From assembly GCF_026410385.1 (NCBI RefSeq), contig NZ_JAPMLT010000015.1, forward strand, positions 43,348-107,347: 64,000 nucleotides of DNA, in the 5' to 3' direction. Shown here piece after piece: positions 34,358 to 44,278 of the stretch; positions within the stretch are counted from its first letter, which is position 1, and each line of letters begins with the position of its first letter. Source of the DNA: Tumebacillus lacus. Its GTDB lineage: Bacteria; Bacillota; Bacilli; Tumebacillales; Tumebacillaceae. A program made the position numbers and the translations under genes. Below the pieces are notes generated by a model that saw only the letters and a list, made by a program, of their open reading frames with translations, ran no database searches and had not been told where the DNA came from.

Positions 34358-35458
34358 CTAGAGCGAGAATTGCGAGTAGAGGTACGGATGTTTCGGCGCG
34401 TCGATCGGCTTGACTTCGTGGCCGGTCAGGAACGGTTTGTACGGATAGCCTTGGAACCACGCGGCAGCCGGGATCGAATCGAGGTGCGGCAGTTTTTGCA
34501 GACCGACGGTGCCGTAGACTTCGACCCATTGGTCGTTTTGCAGATCTTTGGCTGCGTCCGACTCGACGAGCAGGGCGACGGCGGTGGAGTCTGCCGAACA
34601 GTGAGCGATCATATAGCGCATCAGCAGGAAGCGGTTATCCGGCCAGCCTTCCGGTTTGACGACAAAGCCGACGATTTTGAAGCGTTTGTCGTAGTAAGAT
34701 TCCGGCACGAATGCGATGCTCGACACCATGTCGTTGAGCCTTAGTTCTTCACCGGGCGTCGGGACGACCGGCTGTTGTCCGGGCAGTTCCGTTTTGGCGC
34801 GCGGGACTTTCGACATATCTGTCTTGTTTTTCGAAGCGGTGGCAGAGGCGAGCGGCGCCGCGTCCTTCTTTTGCCCGGCTTGAGCGGGGGCAGGCGTGGA
34901 GGCCGGTTGTGCAGCGGCCGTCTCCGTCGGTTTGTTCTCCGTCGTCGCGGCGGGCGTTGTCTCAGCCGCCGTTTCGGGATCCGCAGTTGTCACCGTATTT
35001 TCCAACTCGACGGTGATCGGTGCGACCTGCAGGCCGCTGTTGATCATCGAGGCGCCAAGTGATTGGGTCGGCATGGTCACCCCGATCACCAGCGGAACCG
35101 CCAGGATCACCCACGACAGTTTGGGGCGCGGGTTGTGGTCGTGATCGTGCCCGCAGTCGAGGTTGTGGTCATGGTGGTGGCCGCAGGATGCATGATCGTG
35201 GTCGTGGTCGTGATGATGATCATGTCCGTGCCCGTGATCGTGCCTGCAGTCGTGCTCGTGCTCCGACTTGGCCGGGATGAGACAATATCCGCTCATCAGT
35301 ACCAGCACGCCTGCTGTGACCCCGAGCAGATTGGCAGCCAGCGGCGAGAGCAGATTGTACACTTCGCCGGTGACCAACAGTTTGATCAGGTACAGGGCAA
35401 ATCCGAACAAGATGATTCCTTGCACCACTTTTCCGGCTTCCCATTTTCGTGTCTTCAT
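34358..35458 (-). CDS. TIGR03943/YcgQ-family protein with His-rich loop
   Basis: 366 residues from the ATG at 35458 after AAGGGAGG. Two N-terminal membrane helices (about 12-32 and 40-58) are followed by a striking His/Asp/Cys run (about residues 63-112), then another helix. A long low-complexity Thr/Ala/Pro/Glu linker follows, then a conserved C-terminal domain (about 230-366) containing RYMIAHCSADS and VEVYGTVG. The His-rich stretch would bind Zn, Ni or similar ions. First gene of a two-gene operon with the DUF318 permease, behind a promoter with palindromic sites. Confidence 0.85.
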   Translation of the reverse strand: MKTRKWEAGKVVQGIILFGFALYLIKLLVTGEVYNLLSPLAANLLGVTAGVLVLMSGYCLIPAKSEHEHDCRHDHGHGHDHHHDHDHDHASCGHHHDHNLDCGHDHDHNPRPKLSWVILAVPLVIGVTMPTQSLGASMINSGLQVAPITVELENTVTTADPETAAETTPAATTENKPTETAAAQPASTPAPAQAGQKKDAAPLASATASKNKTDMSKVPRAKTELPGQQPVVPTPGEELRLNDMVSSIAFVPESYYDKRFKIVGFVVKPEGWPDNRFLLMRYMIAHCSADSTAVALLVESDAAKDLQNDQWVEVYGTVGLQKLPHLDSIPAAAWFQGYPYKPFLTGHEVKPIDAPKHPYLYSQFSL

Positions 35459-35523
35459 AGCAAAGCCTCCCTTTTCTTTCTCTGTGTGCATTCTCTTTAG
35501 AAAGAACAACAATCAGATAATTC

Positions 35524-35598
35524 AAACTCTGATGGATAGTATACCAAAAAACAGAGTTTAGTAAATCATCCTAGTTGATACTCCAATCATTTACTAAA
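35524..35598 (-). promoter_or_regulatory. Promoter and nested palindromes upstream of the YcgQ/YcgR-like operon
   Basis: Minus-strand TTTACT-16-TATACT (plus 35538-35565). AAACTCTG and CAGAGTTT (35524-35531, 35552-35559) flank the -10. TTTAGTAAAT and ATTTACTAAA (35557-35566, 35589-35598) form a second perfect 10-bp inverted repeat over the -35. Candidate operators; neither matches a Zur box well enough to name. Confidence 0.5.
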
Positions 35599-36014
35599 TC
35601 GATTCGAGTGCCTGCTTGTCTTCGTTTTCATAGTGATTTAGGTCTATGTACAGAGTCCTATTTAAAAGAAAATGCTTCTGTTAGGCCGTAATAAAGTGTA
35701 AAATAGAAACGGGGAAATGTGTCTAATTACCCATTGATCACTCTTTATCACCTGGGATGCCTAGGTAGATTTACACAGAGCGAAAAGCAGGGGCAAGCCC
35801 GCTGAATCTGTGATAAAATGAGTGAAGCAATATTTACTCTGGACAACCTGATCCCTTACAAAATGTGGTTCCCCACCCTTCAAAATGAGGGTGAGATCAA
35901 CATGTAAAAAAATTGTCGAAATGACGGGAATCGGCTCGTAAATTTTCTTTCCAGATCAAGGAATCGGCTAACGAAAATAGAATGTTTCTTTAGAATGGAT
36001 GGTTTCCGTCACCT
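35599..36014 (+). promoter_or_regulatory. Non-coding leader of the polysaccharide operon
   Basis: No gene is seen. A TAAAAT at 35699-35704 may be a -10. A stem-loop at about 35771-35818 (TTTACACAGA with TCTGTGATAAA, inner AGCAGGG/GCCCGCT) is of unknown type. GGAATCGGCT occurs twice, at 35927 and 35960, exactly 33 bases apart. The second copy sits before TAGAAT-like sequence, so it may belong to a promoter or regulator site. Confidence 0.35.
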
Positions 36015-37442
36015 ATGAATATCGGACTGATACTTAAAAACGCTTCTTATCTTTTATCCAGCAATCTGCTCGTCCGCGTGATCACCGCTCTGGCGTCGAT
36101 CTGGGTGGCGCGCTACCTCGGGGTCGAGGACTACGGCATGCTCGCCGTCGGCCTGGCATTTTCCGGGGTGGCCGGCTACTTCACCGACATGGGCATCACG
36201 CACACGCTGATCCGCGAAGGCACGAAGCCAAACGCCGACATCCCCGCTCTGATGGGCGCGTTTGCCAAATGGCGGATGGGGTTTGCTGTGCTGACGGCGG
36301 TCGCCTCGGCTTTGCTGATCGAAGTGCTGTACAGCGGGTCGGACCTGCGCCCTGTCCTCTACTGGATGGTGATGCCGACCGTGCTTGGGGCCAATCTGGT
36401 CGGCATCGGCGCGGCCTACTTTCAACTGACGCAACAGATGAAATTCACCGCTTTGATCCGGACGGTTGCCGGGCTCGCCACGGCGGCGACGCTTTGCCTT
36501 GGTATCGTATTCCAGTGGCCGCTCTTGCTGCTGGCCGCCGTGTACGGTTGCTCCAGTCTGCTCGGCGGGGTGCTGTCCCTGTGGCTGGTACTGAAAAAGG
36601 TCCGACTCACGAAAGGCGGCGATGCAAAGGCGTTGCTGCAAGGGCTCGGGTCGTTCATGCTCGGCGGGCTGGTCGTGATGCTGTTGCCGCAACTGGGTCC
36701 GCTGGTGCTCGAACGGGTCGCCGATCTGACGCAGGTCGGGTATTTCGCCGCCGCGTACCGGATCCCGGTGGTCTTGTACCAATTTCCAGGCATCTTGGCT
36801 GCCGCGTTTTACCCGCTTTTGTTCCAGTACGGCAATGAAAAGCGGCTGGACGAGCATCTGCGCTTGAACGTGTTGCAACTCAAGATGATGAGTTTGATGG
36901 GCATGTTGATGGCGGTGCCGTTTCTGTTTTACGCCGATTGGTGGGTCGAACTGCTCTACGGCGTCGAGTTTGCTCAAGCGAGCGGACTGCTCGCCATGCT
37001 GGCGGTGATCGTGATCCTGCAGTCGATCAACTTCCCGCTCGCAGACAGCCTGACCACCAAAGGCCAGCAGTTCCGCCGTACGATGGTGTTGATCGCAGCG
37101 GTCGTCGTCGGGACCGCGCTGTACGCCGTCCTCGGCTCCCGCTACGGAGCGACGGGCGGCGCGTATGCAGCGCTGGCGACGGAGGGCGTACTCTTGATCG
37201 GAAATCTCGCCATGAATCGCACCGGCGTGCAACTCCTGTGGCGAGGCCTCGCAGTCAATCTGCCTGCGTTTGCCATCGTGGCGCTGCTCGGGTTCACGGT
37301 GCTGCGCGACGCGCATCCGTTGATCGGGGCGCCGCTGCTCGGACTGTTGCTTATTGGACTGGCAGCCGGTCTCGACCGCGAACTGCGCACAAAAGCGCTC
37401 GGGATCGTCCGGGCGCGTCAGAAGAAGACGTTGAATGCCTGA
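36015..37442 (+). CDS. Wzx-type polysaccharide flippase
   Basis: 475 residues with about 12-14 hydrophobic segments typical of the MOP superfamily. The start NASYLLSSNLLVRVITALASIWVARYLG is the usual first-helix block of oligosaccharide flippases. The ribosome binding site is weak, so the exact start is less certain. It should move undecaprenyl-linked repeat units across the membrane. First gene of the 17-kb plus-strand polysaccharide locus. Confidence 0.88.
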   Translation: MNIGLILKNASYLLSSNLLVRVITALASIWVARYLGVEDYGMLAVGLAFSGVAGYFTDMGITHTLIREGTKPNADIPALMGAFAKWRMGFAVLTAVASALLIEVLYSGSDLRPVLYWMVMPTVLGANLVGIGAAYFQLTQQMKFTALIRTVAGLATAATLCLGIVFQWPLLLLAAVYGCSSLLGGVLSLWLVLKKVRLTKGGDAKALLQGLGSFMLGGLVVMLLPQLGPLVLERVADLTQVGYFAAAYRIPVVLYQFPGILAAAFYPLLFQYGNEKRLDEHLRLNVLQLKMMSLMGMLMAVPFLFYADWWVELLYGVEFAQASGLLAMLAVIVILQSINFPLADSLTTKGQQFRRTMVLIAAVVVGTALYAVLGSRYGATGGAYAALATEGVLLIGNLAMNRTGVQLLWRGLAVNLPAFAIVALLGFTVLRDAHPLIGAPLLGLLLIGLAAGLDRELRTKALGIVRARQKKTLNA

Positions 37443-37464
37443 TTGAAAGGGCAGAGGGGGATAA

Positions 37465-38598
37465 ATGGGGATGGACGTGTTGATCGGAACGGCCGGGGGA
37501 ACCGGCACGGGCGGTGTGAGATCGTACATCATGACCCTGCGCGACGCGCTGATCGGTGCGGGCGTGGGAGCGGAGTTGGCTTTCCCGGACGATGTGACCA
37601 CCGGGATGAAAGCAAAAGCAGCCTTGAAAGCGATGGGGGATCGCGACAAGGCGCGGCGGGAACTGACCCGTCTGATCTCGCAAAACGCGGTGCAAAAAAG
37701 CCGCGCGATGCACAAAACATCCGGATTTGACCTGATCCACGCGCAGGAGGTCAACTACGGCTCGATGGCGCCCGACCTCGGTCTGCCGGTGGTGCTGACG
37801 GTGCACGGCCCGGTCTCCCGGGAAGCGAAGATGCTCGGCAAAGGCGGCACGCACTATTTTGACTACCTCGTCGAGCGCGAGCGGATCGCCTACGAACGGG
37901 CGACGCATATCATCGCCGTCGACACCGGCCAGCGCGACATCGTCGTGGAAGACTACGGCATCGACCCGGCCAAGATCACGGTGATCCTGAACGCGGTCGA
38001 CGCGAACCGCTTTGCTCCGAAATCGCAGGACGAGATCCCGGCACCCGCAGAGCCCTTTTTCCTCGTCCCGCGTCGACTCGTTCCGAAAAACGGCGTGCTG
38101 ACCGCCGTCGAAGCGTTTGAAAAGCTCGGCGACATCAAAGAAAAGCTCTGGATCGCAGGCGAAGGCCCGGACCTGCCGCGACTGGAATCGTACGTGGCGG
38201 CAAACGGACTGCAGGATCGGGTGAAGTTTATCGGCTCGGTCGACAGCGACCGCATGGTTGAACTGGTCAACCAATCGACCGGCGTGATCGTACCGTCCGT
38301 CCCGGTGGAAGGCGTCGTCGAAGCGTCCTCGATCTCCGCTCTCGAAGGCATGAGCGTCGGCAAGCCGGTGCTCGCGTCGAAGATCGGCGGTCTCGCAGAG
38401 ATCATCGAACACGGCGTGACCGGTCTGCATTTTGAAGCGGGGGACGCAAATGCGCTGGCCGACGTGATCCGTCAAGCCAGCACCGACGCCGACCTCTGCC
38501 GCCGGATCGGGCAAAACGCCCGCGACGCGGTGCTCGCGGAACACAGCAGCGAAGTCTGGATCAAGAAAGTGATCTCCGTCTATGAACGAGTCCTCTAA
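37465..38598 (+). CDS. Glycosyltransferase family 4
   Basis: 377 residues, GT-B fold. The N-terminal glycine-rich loop (GTAGGTGTGGVRSY) and C-terminal nucleotide-sugar site with ISALEGMSVGKPVLASKIGGLAEI (EX7E region) are clear. A second start at 37471 is equally placed with respect to GAGGGGG. Adds one sugar to the lipid-linked unit in the cytoplasm; donor unknown. Overlaps the next glycosyltransferase by 17 bases. Confidence 0.88.
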   Translation: MGMDVLIGTAGGTGTGGVRSYIMTLRDALIGAGVGAELAFPDDVTTGMKAKAALKAMGDRDKARRELTRLISQNAVQKSRAMHKTSGFDLIHAQEVNYGSMAPDLGLPVVLTVHGPVSREAKMLGKGGTHYFDYLVERERIAYERATHIIAVDTGQRDIVVEDYGIDPAKITVILNAVDANRFAPKSQDEIPAPAEPFFLVPRRLVPKNGVLTAVEAFEKLGDIKEKLWIAGEGPDLPRLESYVAANGLQDRVKFIGSVDSDRMVELVNQSTGVIVPSVPVEGVVEASSISALEGMSVGKPVLASKIGGLAEIIEHGVTGLHFEAGDANALADVIRQASTDADLCRRIGQNARDAVLAEHSSEVWIKKVISVYERVL

Positions 38599-39709
38599 CG
38601 CACAGCCGCCCGTCAACGCGCGTAAGATCGCGCTCTTCCTCCCGTCGCTGCGAGGCGGCGGAGCGGAGAAAGTCACGGTCAATCTGGCCAAAGGTTTCTT
38701 GGAAAAAGGCTTTCAAGTCGACATCGTGCTCGCCAAAGCGGAAGGCCCGTATCTCAAGCAGGTGCCGGAAGGGGTGCGCGTCGTCGACCTCGGCACCGGT
38801 CGCGTGTTCAAAGCGATGCGCCCGCTGATCGCCTATCTGCGCACCGAACGCCCGTGGGCGCTGATCTCCGGCATCTCGCATGCCAACGTGACGGCGATCC
38901 TCGCCCGTCTGGCCGCCATGTCGCCGACACGGCTGCTCGTCGTCGAGCATTGCACGCTCTCCAGTGCACAGGCGGACGCCGTCTCGGTGCGGGCGCGTAC
39001 GATGCATCTGTTCATGCGGATGCTCTATCCGCTCGTCGACCGTGTGATCGCTGTTTCAAGAGGCGTGGCGGACGATCTGGTGCAGACGCTCGGCCTCGCC
39101 AAGAAAAAGGTCGAGGTGATCTACAATCCGATCATCGACGCCGACCTGCTGGCCCGCTCGCAAGAACCGGTCGATCATCCGTGGTTCCAAACAGGTTCGC
39201 TGCCGGTGATCCTTTCGGTGGGGCGGTTGGAATATCCGAAAGACTTCGCCACTTTGCTCCGCTCCTTTGCGATCATCCGCCAATCGATCCCCTGCCGCTG
39301 CGTGATCCTTGGCGAAGGCCCGGACCGGGCGCAGATCGAAAGGCTCGCGGAGGAACTCGGCGTCAAGGACGACCTGTGGATGCCGGGCTTCGTGGACAAC
39401 CCGTACGCCTACATGAGCAAAGCCCGCGTACAGGTGCTCTCCTCGCATTGGGAGGGGCTGCCGACGGTGCTGGTCGAAGCGTCCGCATGCGGCACGCCGA
39501 TTCTGGCGACCGACTGCCCGAGCGGCCCGCGCGAGATCATCCGAAACGGCGAAAACGGACAGCTCGTCCCGGTCGGCGATGAAAAATCGATGGCTGTCGC
39601 GCTCACCGACGTGCTGACCGGCCAGCGGAAAAGCAAAAGCTCGGCCCTGTCGCGCTTTGAACTGTCGGCATCGGCCAGCCACTATCTGAAAGTGCTGGAA
39701 AACGGATAA
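38582..39709 (+). CDS. Glycosyltransferase family 4
   Basis: 375 residues. LFLPSLRGGGAEKVTVNLAKG opens the GT-B fold; VGRLEYPKDFATLL and the EGLPTVLVEASACGTPILATDC block form the donor site. Resembles GalNAc or GlcNAc transferases of the PglJ/PglH kind, but the donor is not certain. It starts inside the previous gene, so the two are probably coupled. Confidence 0.88.
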   Translation: MNESSNAQPPVNARKIALFLPSLRGGGAEKVTVNLAKGFLEKGFQVDIVLAKAEGPYLKQVPEGVRVVDLGTGRVFKAMRPLIAYLRTERPWALISGISHANVTAILARLAAMSPTRLLVVEHCTLSSAQADAVSVRARTMHLFMRMLYPLVDRVIAVSRGVADDLVQTLGLAKKKVEVIYNPIIDADLLARSQEPVDHPWFQTGSLPVILSVGRLEYPKDFATLLRSFAIIRQSIPCRCVILGEGPDRAQIERLAEELGVKDDLWMPGFVDNPYAYMSKARVQVLSSHWEGLPTVLVEASACGTPILATDCPSGPREIIRNGENGQLVPVGDEKSMAVALTDVLTGQRKSKSSALSRFELSASASHYLKVLENG

Positions 39710-39752
39710 AAGAAAACGGACAACTGAGAATGGACAGGAAGGAGGAAGCTCC

Positions 39753-41162
39753 TTGGCGATCACCAAATGGGGGATGTTGCCGCTCGGATTGTTGACCGTG
39801 CTGCTCGTCGGCACGATGAGCGCGCATCATCCTGTCGCCTCGCTGTATGCGGTGATGGGCCTCGTCGTGCTGGCGGTCGAACTCCTGCGCGAGAAAAAAG
39901 GCTGGGATCTGCTGACGGTGATCAACGCGTTGTACATCTGGCTCTACAGCATCGTGCCGATGGTGTTGATCACCGTGCCGGAAGACATCGGATTTTTCGT
40001 CGATTTCTCGCAGGAGGACTTCCTCGTTCCTTTTTTGATGGTGATGGCCACGTATGTCTGCATCGTATTTGGCTTCCTGACGGCGAAAAACAGTCCGCGC
40101 GGCATCGAGATCGAAGGGATCGAGCATCGAAAGCTCTCTTGGCTCTTCTGGTTTCTCCTCATCGTCGGCATCGCCTCGTTGCTGGGGTTCGGCGCCGTCT
40201 ACGGCGGCATCGACAACTTGATCAAAAACGCCGACCGCATCCGCTCCGGCTTTCTCAAAGCGTCGAGTCCGCTCGTCTTTTTGCGCTCGCCGTCCGCCTT
40301 TATCTTTTCGGCGGTCTGGATCGGCGTCGCGATGCTGATCAAGCCGGAGCGGTTCCACAACAAGGTCTGGCGGTACTCCGCCGGGATCGTGCTCGTGGCG
40401 CTCGGCATCGTCGAAGCGCTGTCGACAGCCGGACGCTCGCAGCTCCTGTTCCTCTTCCTGCCGATGATCGTCGGCTACTTCAAGTGGACGGGCAAGCGGC
40501 CAAACATCGGAGCACTGCTCCTGATCGGCGTGCTCGGCATCACGATCGTCGTGTTCGGCTCCCAGATCTTTGCCGCCATGCACGGGGAGAAAAGCGCAAA
40601 GTCGAAACTGGATGAAGACGCCGGCGTCTTCACCGCTTTTACCAAAGAATTCGTACACCCCATCGGCTCTCTGCCCGTCCTGCTGGATGCCATGCCCCAA
40701 AAAGTGGAGCCCAACTTCTTCTTTGATGTGCCGGTGGGCGTGTTGCAGGTCGCGCCTGAGAAACTGCTCGGATTTGCTTTGCCGGGCACGGTGGCGGCGT
40801 ACAACACCGAACTTTTGCTCGGGATCTTCACCCCGACAGTCCCGCCGGGGCTGGTTGGGTTTTTCTATTACAGTGCACTGTGGGCGGGGATACCCATCGG
40901 CGGCTTCTTGTTTGGCTATCTGCACGGTTGGCTCGACCGCTTCATCGGGAGTGCCGTCCATCTGCATCCGATCTTCGGGATCTACTACGCGTCGATCACG
41001 ATCACCATCGTCGGTTTTATGATGGGCGGCGACACGCGGGTCTATGTGAACCTCTATCTGTACGGGCTGTGGATCGGCTGTATCGGCTGCGTGTTCCTGG
41101 CCGCCAAAAAGATCAAGTTTCGCCGCTATGTTCCGGCGCGCGAACGATTGGGGAAGGGTTAG
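39753..41162 (+). CDS. Wzy-type oligosaccharide repeat-unit polymerase
   Basis: 469 residues from a TTG with AAGGAGG. About 10-12 hydrophobic segments and a large polar loop around residues 280-340, the layout of O-antigen polymerases, which share little sequence. Its place between glycosyltransferases and next to the flippase supports the role of joining repeat units outside the membrane. A small upstream gap of 43 bases has no terminator. Confidence 0.78.
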   Translation: MAITKWGMLPLGLLTVLLVGTMSAHHPVASLYAVMGLVVLAVELLREKKGWDLLTVINALYIWLYSIVPMVLITVPEDIGFFVDFSQEDFLVPFLMVMATYVCIVFGFLTAKNSPRGIEIEGIEHRKLSWLFWFLLIVGIASLLGFGAVYGGIDNLIKNADRIRSGFLKASSPLVFLRSPSAFIFSAVWIGVAMLIKPERFHNKVWRYSAGIVLVALGIVEALSTAGRSQLLFLFLPMIVGYFKWTGKRPNIGALLLIGVLGITIVVFGSQIFAAMHGEKSAKSKLDEDAGVFTAFTKEFVHPIGSLPVLLDAMPQKVEPNFFFDVPVGVLQVAPEKLLGFALPGTVAAYNTELLLGIFTPTVPPGLVGFFYYSALWAGIPIGGFLFGYLHGWLDRFIGSAVHLHPIFGIYYASITITIVGFMMGGDTRVYVNLYLYGLWIGCIGCVFLAAKKIKFRRYVPARERLGKG

Positions 41163-42332
41163 ATGACGATGGGGAAAATCAAAATTTTGCATCTGATCAC
41201 AGGTCTTGGCACCGGCGGAGCGGAGTCGATGCTGTACAAATTGCTCTCCGCCACCGACCGCGACCGCTATGAGCCGGTCGTGCTCTCGATGATCGACCGG
41301 GGCACGTTCGGGGAGCGGATCGAAGCGCTCGGCATTCCCGTGCACACGCTGAACATGCGGCCGGGACGCCCGATGCCCATCGACGTGTGGCGACTGGTGA
41401 AACAGGTGAAAGAGATCCGCCCGGATCTGATCCAAGGCTGGATGTATCACGGCAACCTCGCCGCTCAATTGGCTGTGAGCCGCTTGCGGACGAAAGTGCC
41501 GGTGATCTGGAACATCCGCCATTCGCCGTACCAACTCCAGTTCGTCAAGCGGAGCACGGCGACGGTGATCAAAATCGGCGCGTTCTTCTCGCAAAGCCCG
41601 CAGCGGATCATCTACAACGCGCGGGTCTCCGCCGATCAGCATGAAGCGCTCGGCTATGCGGCCGACAAGCGCGAGGTGATCCCGAACGGATTTGACCTCG
41701 ACACCTATCGTCCGAACGGAGCGGCCCGCTACTCGGTGCGGCAGGCGCTCGGTCTGTCGGAGCAGGCGTTTCTGATCGGGCTGATCGGACGCTACCATCC
41801 GATGAAAGACCACGGCAACCTGCTCGACGCCATGGCACGCCTGCGGGCGCAAGGACGCGATGTGCACGCGCTGTTGATCGGCCGCGACGTCGACGGCAAC
41901 AACGACGCGCTCACCGCCCGCATCGCCGAGCTCGACCTCAGCGACTGCATCCATCTGATGGGCGAGCGGCGCGACACGCCGACGCTGACAGCCGCGCTCG
42001 ACCTGCTCGTCTCCTCGTCGTATGCCGAAGGGTTTTCCAACGTCGTCGGCGAGGCGATGGCCTGCGAAGTGCCGTGCGTCGTCACCGATGCGGGCGACTC
42101 CGCGTGGATCGTCGACGACACAGGTCTCGTCGTGCCGCCGCAAGATCCGGCCGCGCTGGCCGGGGCAATTGGCGAGATGATCGAACTGGGCGCAGCAGGC
42201 CGCAAAGCACTGGGCGTAAAAGCGCGTGCCCGGGTGAGCGAGCAATTTTCTTTGCCCGCGATCATCGACCGCTATCAAGCGCTGTATGAGAGCGTGTGGG
42301 AAAAGGAGCGTGGCAGTCGATGTGTGGTCTGA
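41163..42332 (+). CDS. Glycosyltransferase family 4
   Basis: 389 residues; the start follows the previous stop directly, with an alternative ATG at 41169. ITGLGTGGAESMLYKLLS is the N-terminal loop; IGRYHPMKDHGNLLDAMARL and SSYAEGFSNVVGEAMACEVPCVVTDAG form the donor-binding half. Cytoplasmic transferase of the repeat unit. Overlaps the next gene by 13 bases. Confidence 0.88.
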   Translation: MTMGKIKILHLITGLGTGGAESMLYKLLSATDRDRYEPVVLSMIDRGTFGERIEALGIPVHTLNMRPGRPMPIDVWRLVKQVKEIRPDLIQGWMYHGNLAAQLAVSRLRTKVPVIWNIRHSPYQLQFVKRSTATVIKIGAFFSQSPQRIIYNARVSADQHEALGYAADKREVIPNGFDLDTYRPNGAARYSVRQALGLSEQAFLIGLIGRYHPMKDHGNLLDAMARLRAQGRDVHALLIGRDVDGNNDALTARIAELDLSDCIHLMGERRDTPTLTAALDLLVSSSYAEGFSNVVGEAMACEVPCVVTDAGDSAWIVDDTGLVVPPQDPAALAGAIGEMIELGAAGRKALGVKARARVSEQFSLPAIIDRYQALYESVWEKERGSRCVV

Positions 42333-44278
42333 CCGGATTTTGGGAGAAAGCCGGCCGCTCGGCCGAAGGGCTTGATCGCGTCGTGCAAGACATGGCCTTG
42401 GAGATCCTCCATCGCGGCCCTGACTCCGGCGGCCAGTTTGTCGACGCGGAGGCGGGCATCGCCCTCGGGCATCGCCGCCTCGCCATCGTCGACCTCTCGC
42501 CGGAGGGGCATCAGCCGATGTCGTCGCACAGCGGTCGTTACCAGTTTGTGTTCAACGGCGAGATCTACAATTTCCAAGACCTGCGCCGCGAACTGGAACA
42601 GGCGCACGGACGCCGCTTCCGAGGGCACTCCGACACCGAAGTGCTCTTGGAGATGTTCGAAGTGTACGGCATCGAGCAGGCGGTGAGCAAACTGGTCGGC
42701 ATGTTCGCCTTTGCTCTGTGGGATCGCCGCGAGCGCATGCTGACGTTGGGGCGAGACCGCCTCGGGGAAAAGCCGCTCTACTACGGACGGTTGAAAAACG
42801 GCATTTGCTTCGGCTCGGAACTGAAGCCGCTCGTCACCCACCCGGACTTTGCAAATGAGATCGACAAAGACGCGATGACGCTCTACCTGCGCCACGGCTA
42901 CATCCCGGCGCCGCGCACGATCTACCGGGGCGTGTTCAAACTGCCGCCGGGCACGATCCTGACGCTTGCCGCAGCGGACGGCGACCGTCTGCCGCAGCCG
43001 GTGCCCTACTGGAGCATCGGCGACGCGGTCGCAGCCGGACAGCGCGATCCGTTCACCGGCTCGCCGGAGGAAGCGGTCGACGAGCTCGACCGCCTGCTCC
43101 GTCAAGCGGTGTCCGGGCAGATGGTGGCCGACGTGCCGGTCGGAGCGTTTCTCTCCGGCGGCATCGATTCGTCGACCGTCGTCGCGGTGATGCAGGCGTT
43201 GAACGGACAGCCGGTGCGCACGTTCACCATCGGCTTTGATGAAAAAGGCTACAACGAAGCGGAGTTTGCCAAAGAGGTGGCTCGCCATCTCGGCACGCAA
43301 CACACGGAGCTCTACGTCCGCCCGGAAGAGGCGCGCGACGTGATTCCCAAACTCCCGACTCTGTACGACGAGCCGTTCGCCGACTCCTCGCAGATCCCGA
43401 CGCACCTCGTCGCAGCTCTTGCGAAACAGCAGGTGACGGTGGCGCTGTCGGGCGACGGCGGCGACGAACTGTTTGCCGGTTACACCCGCTACTCACTGGC
43501 TCAAGGACTGTGGGGCCGCGTGGGCAAACTCCCCGCCTTTGGCCGTACCGGTCTGGCGAAAGCGATGAATGCGATCCCTGTCGACACGCTCAATAAACTG
43601 ACGGTGCTCGGCCCGCTCTTGGCCCGCTCGGGCAAAGCAGGCCCGGTCGGCGACAAAGTGCGCAAACTGGCCGACGTGCTCGAAGCAAGGCATGAAGGCG
43701 ATCTCTATCGCCGTCTGATCTCCGTCTGGAAAGAGCCGGAGAGACTCGTGCTCGGCAGCAAAGAGCCGCAGACCGCCTTGACCGACCTGGCAGCTTGGCA
43801 AAACGCCGAGGGCTTTGTCGGCAAGATGATGAACATCGACCAACTCACCTACCTGCCGGACGACATTTTGGTCAAAGTCGACCGGGCGGCGATGGGGATC
43901 TCGCTGGAGACGCGCGTGCCGATGCTCGATCATCGCATCGTCGAGTTTGCATGGCGGCTCCCGGCCGAGATCAAGCGTCGCGACGGCCAGAACAAATGGG
44001 TGCTGCGCCGCGTGCTCGACCGCTACGTGCCGCGCGAGATGATCGAACGGCCCAAAATGGGCTTTGGCGTGCCGGTCGCCGGCTGGCTGCGCGGCCCGCT
44101 GCGGGAATGGGCGGAAGACCTGCTCGACGAACGCCGTCTGAGAGAAGAAGGCCATTTCCATCCGGAACCGATCCGGAGGGCGTGGGCCGAGCACTTGAGC
44201 GGCGGACGCAACTGGCAAGCACAACTGTGGACGATCCTGATGTTTCAAGCGTGGAGGGCAGAACAATGGCAGAAATAA
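42320..44278 (+). CDS. Asparagine synthase-like amidotransferase
   Basis: 652 residues from the ATG at 42320, which places nucleophile Cys at position 2 (MCGLTGFW) as the family requires. The N-terminal class II glutaminase domain ([18 protein letters not shown]) is followed by the synthetase PP-loop LSGGIDSS and [15 protein letters not shown]. Sequence says AsnB-type. In polysaccharide loci such enzymes (WbpS-like) amidate uronic acids, which fits the UDP-sugar dehydrogenase and epimerase that follow. Conversion of aspartate to asparagine remains possible. Confidence 0.88.
   Translation: MCGLTGFWEKAGRSAEGLDRVVQDMALEILHRGPDSGGQFVDAEAGIALGHRRLAIVDLSPEGHQPMSSHSGRYQFVFNGEIYNFQDLRRELEQAHGRRFRGHSDTEVLLEMFEVYGIEQAVSKLVGMFAFALWDRRERMLTLGRDRLGEKPLYYGRLKNGICFGSELKPLVTHPDFANEIDKDAMTLYLRHGYIPAPRTIYRGVFKLPPGTILTLAAADGDRLPQPVPYWSIGDAVAAGQRDPFTGSPEEAVDELDRLLRQAVSGQMVADVPVGAFLSGGIDSSTVVAVMQALNGQPVRTFTIGFDEKGYNEAEFAKEVARHLGTQHTELYVRPEEARDVIPKLPTLYDEPFADSSQIPTHLVAALAKQQVTVALSGDGGDELFAGYTRYSLAQGLWGRVGKLPAFGRTGLAKAMNAIPVDTLNKLTVLGPLLARSGKAGPVGDKVRKLADVLEARHEGDLYRRLISVWKEPERLVLGSKEPQTALTDLAAWQNAEGFVGKMMNIDQLTYLPDDILVKVDRAAMGISLETRVPMLDHRIVEFAWRLPAEIKRRDGQNKWVLRRVLDRYVPREMIERPKMGFGVPVAGWLRGPLREWAEDLLDERRLREEGHFHPEPIRRAWAEHLSGGRNWQAQLWTILMFQAWRAEQWQK

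Noticed and set aside
35771..35818. Possible c-di-GMP or c-di-AMP riboswitch before the polysaccharide operon
   Set aside because: A stem-loop exists, but the conserved blocks of GEMM or ydaO aptamers are not present; kept only as an unknown hairpin.
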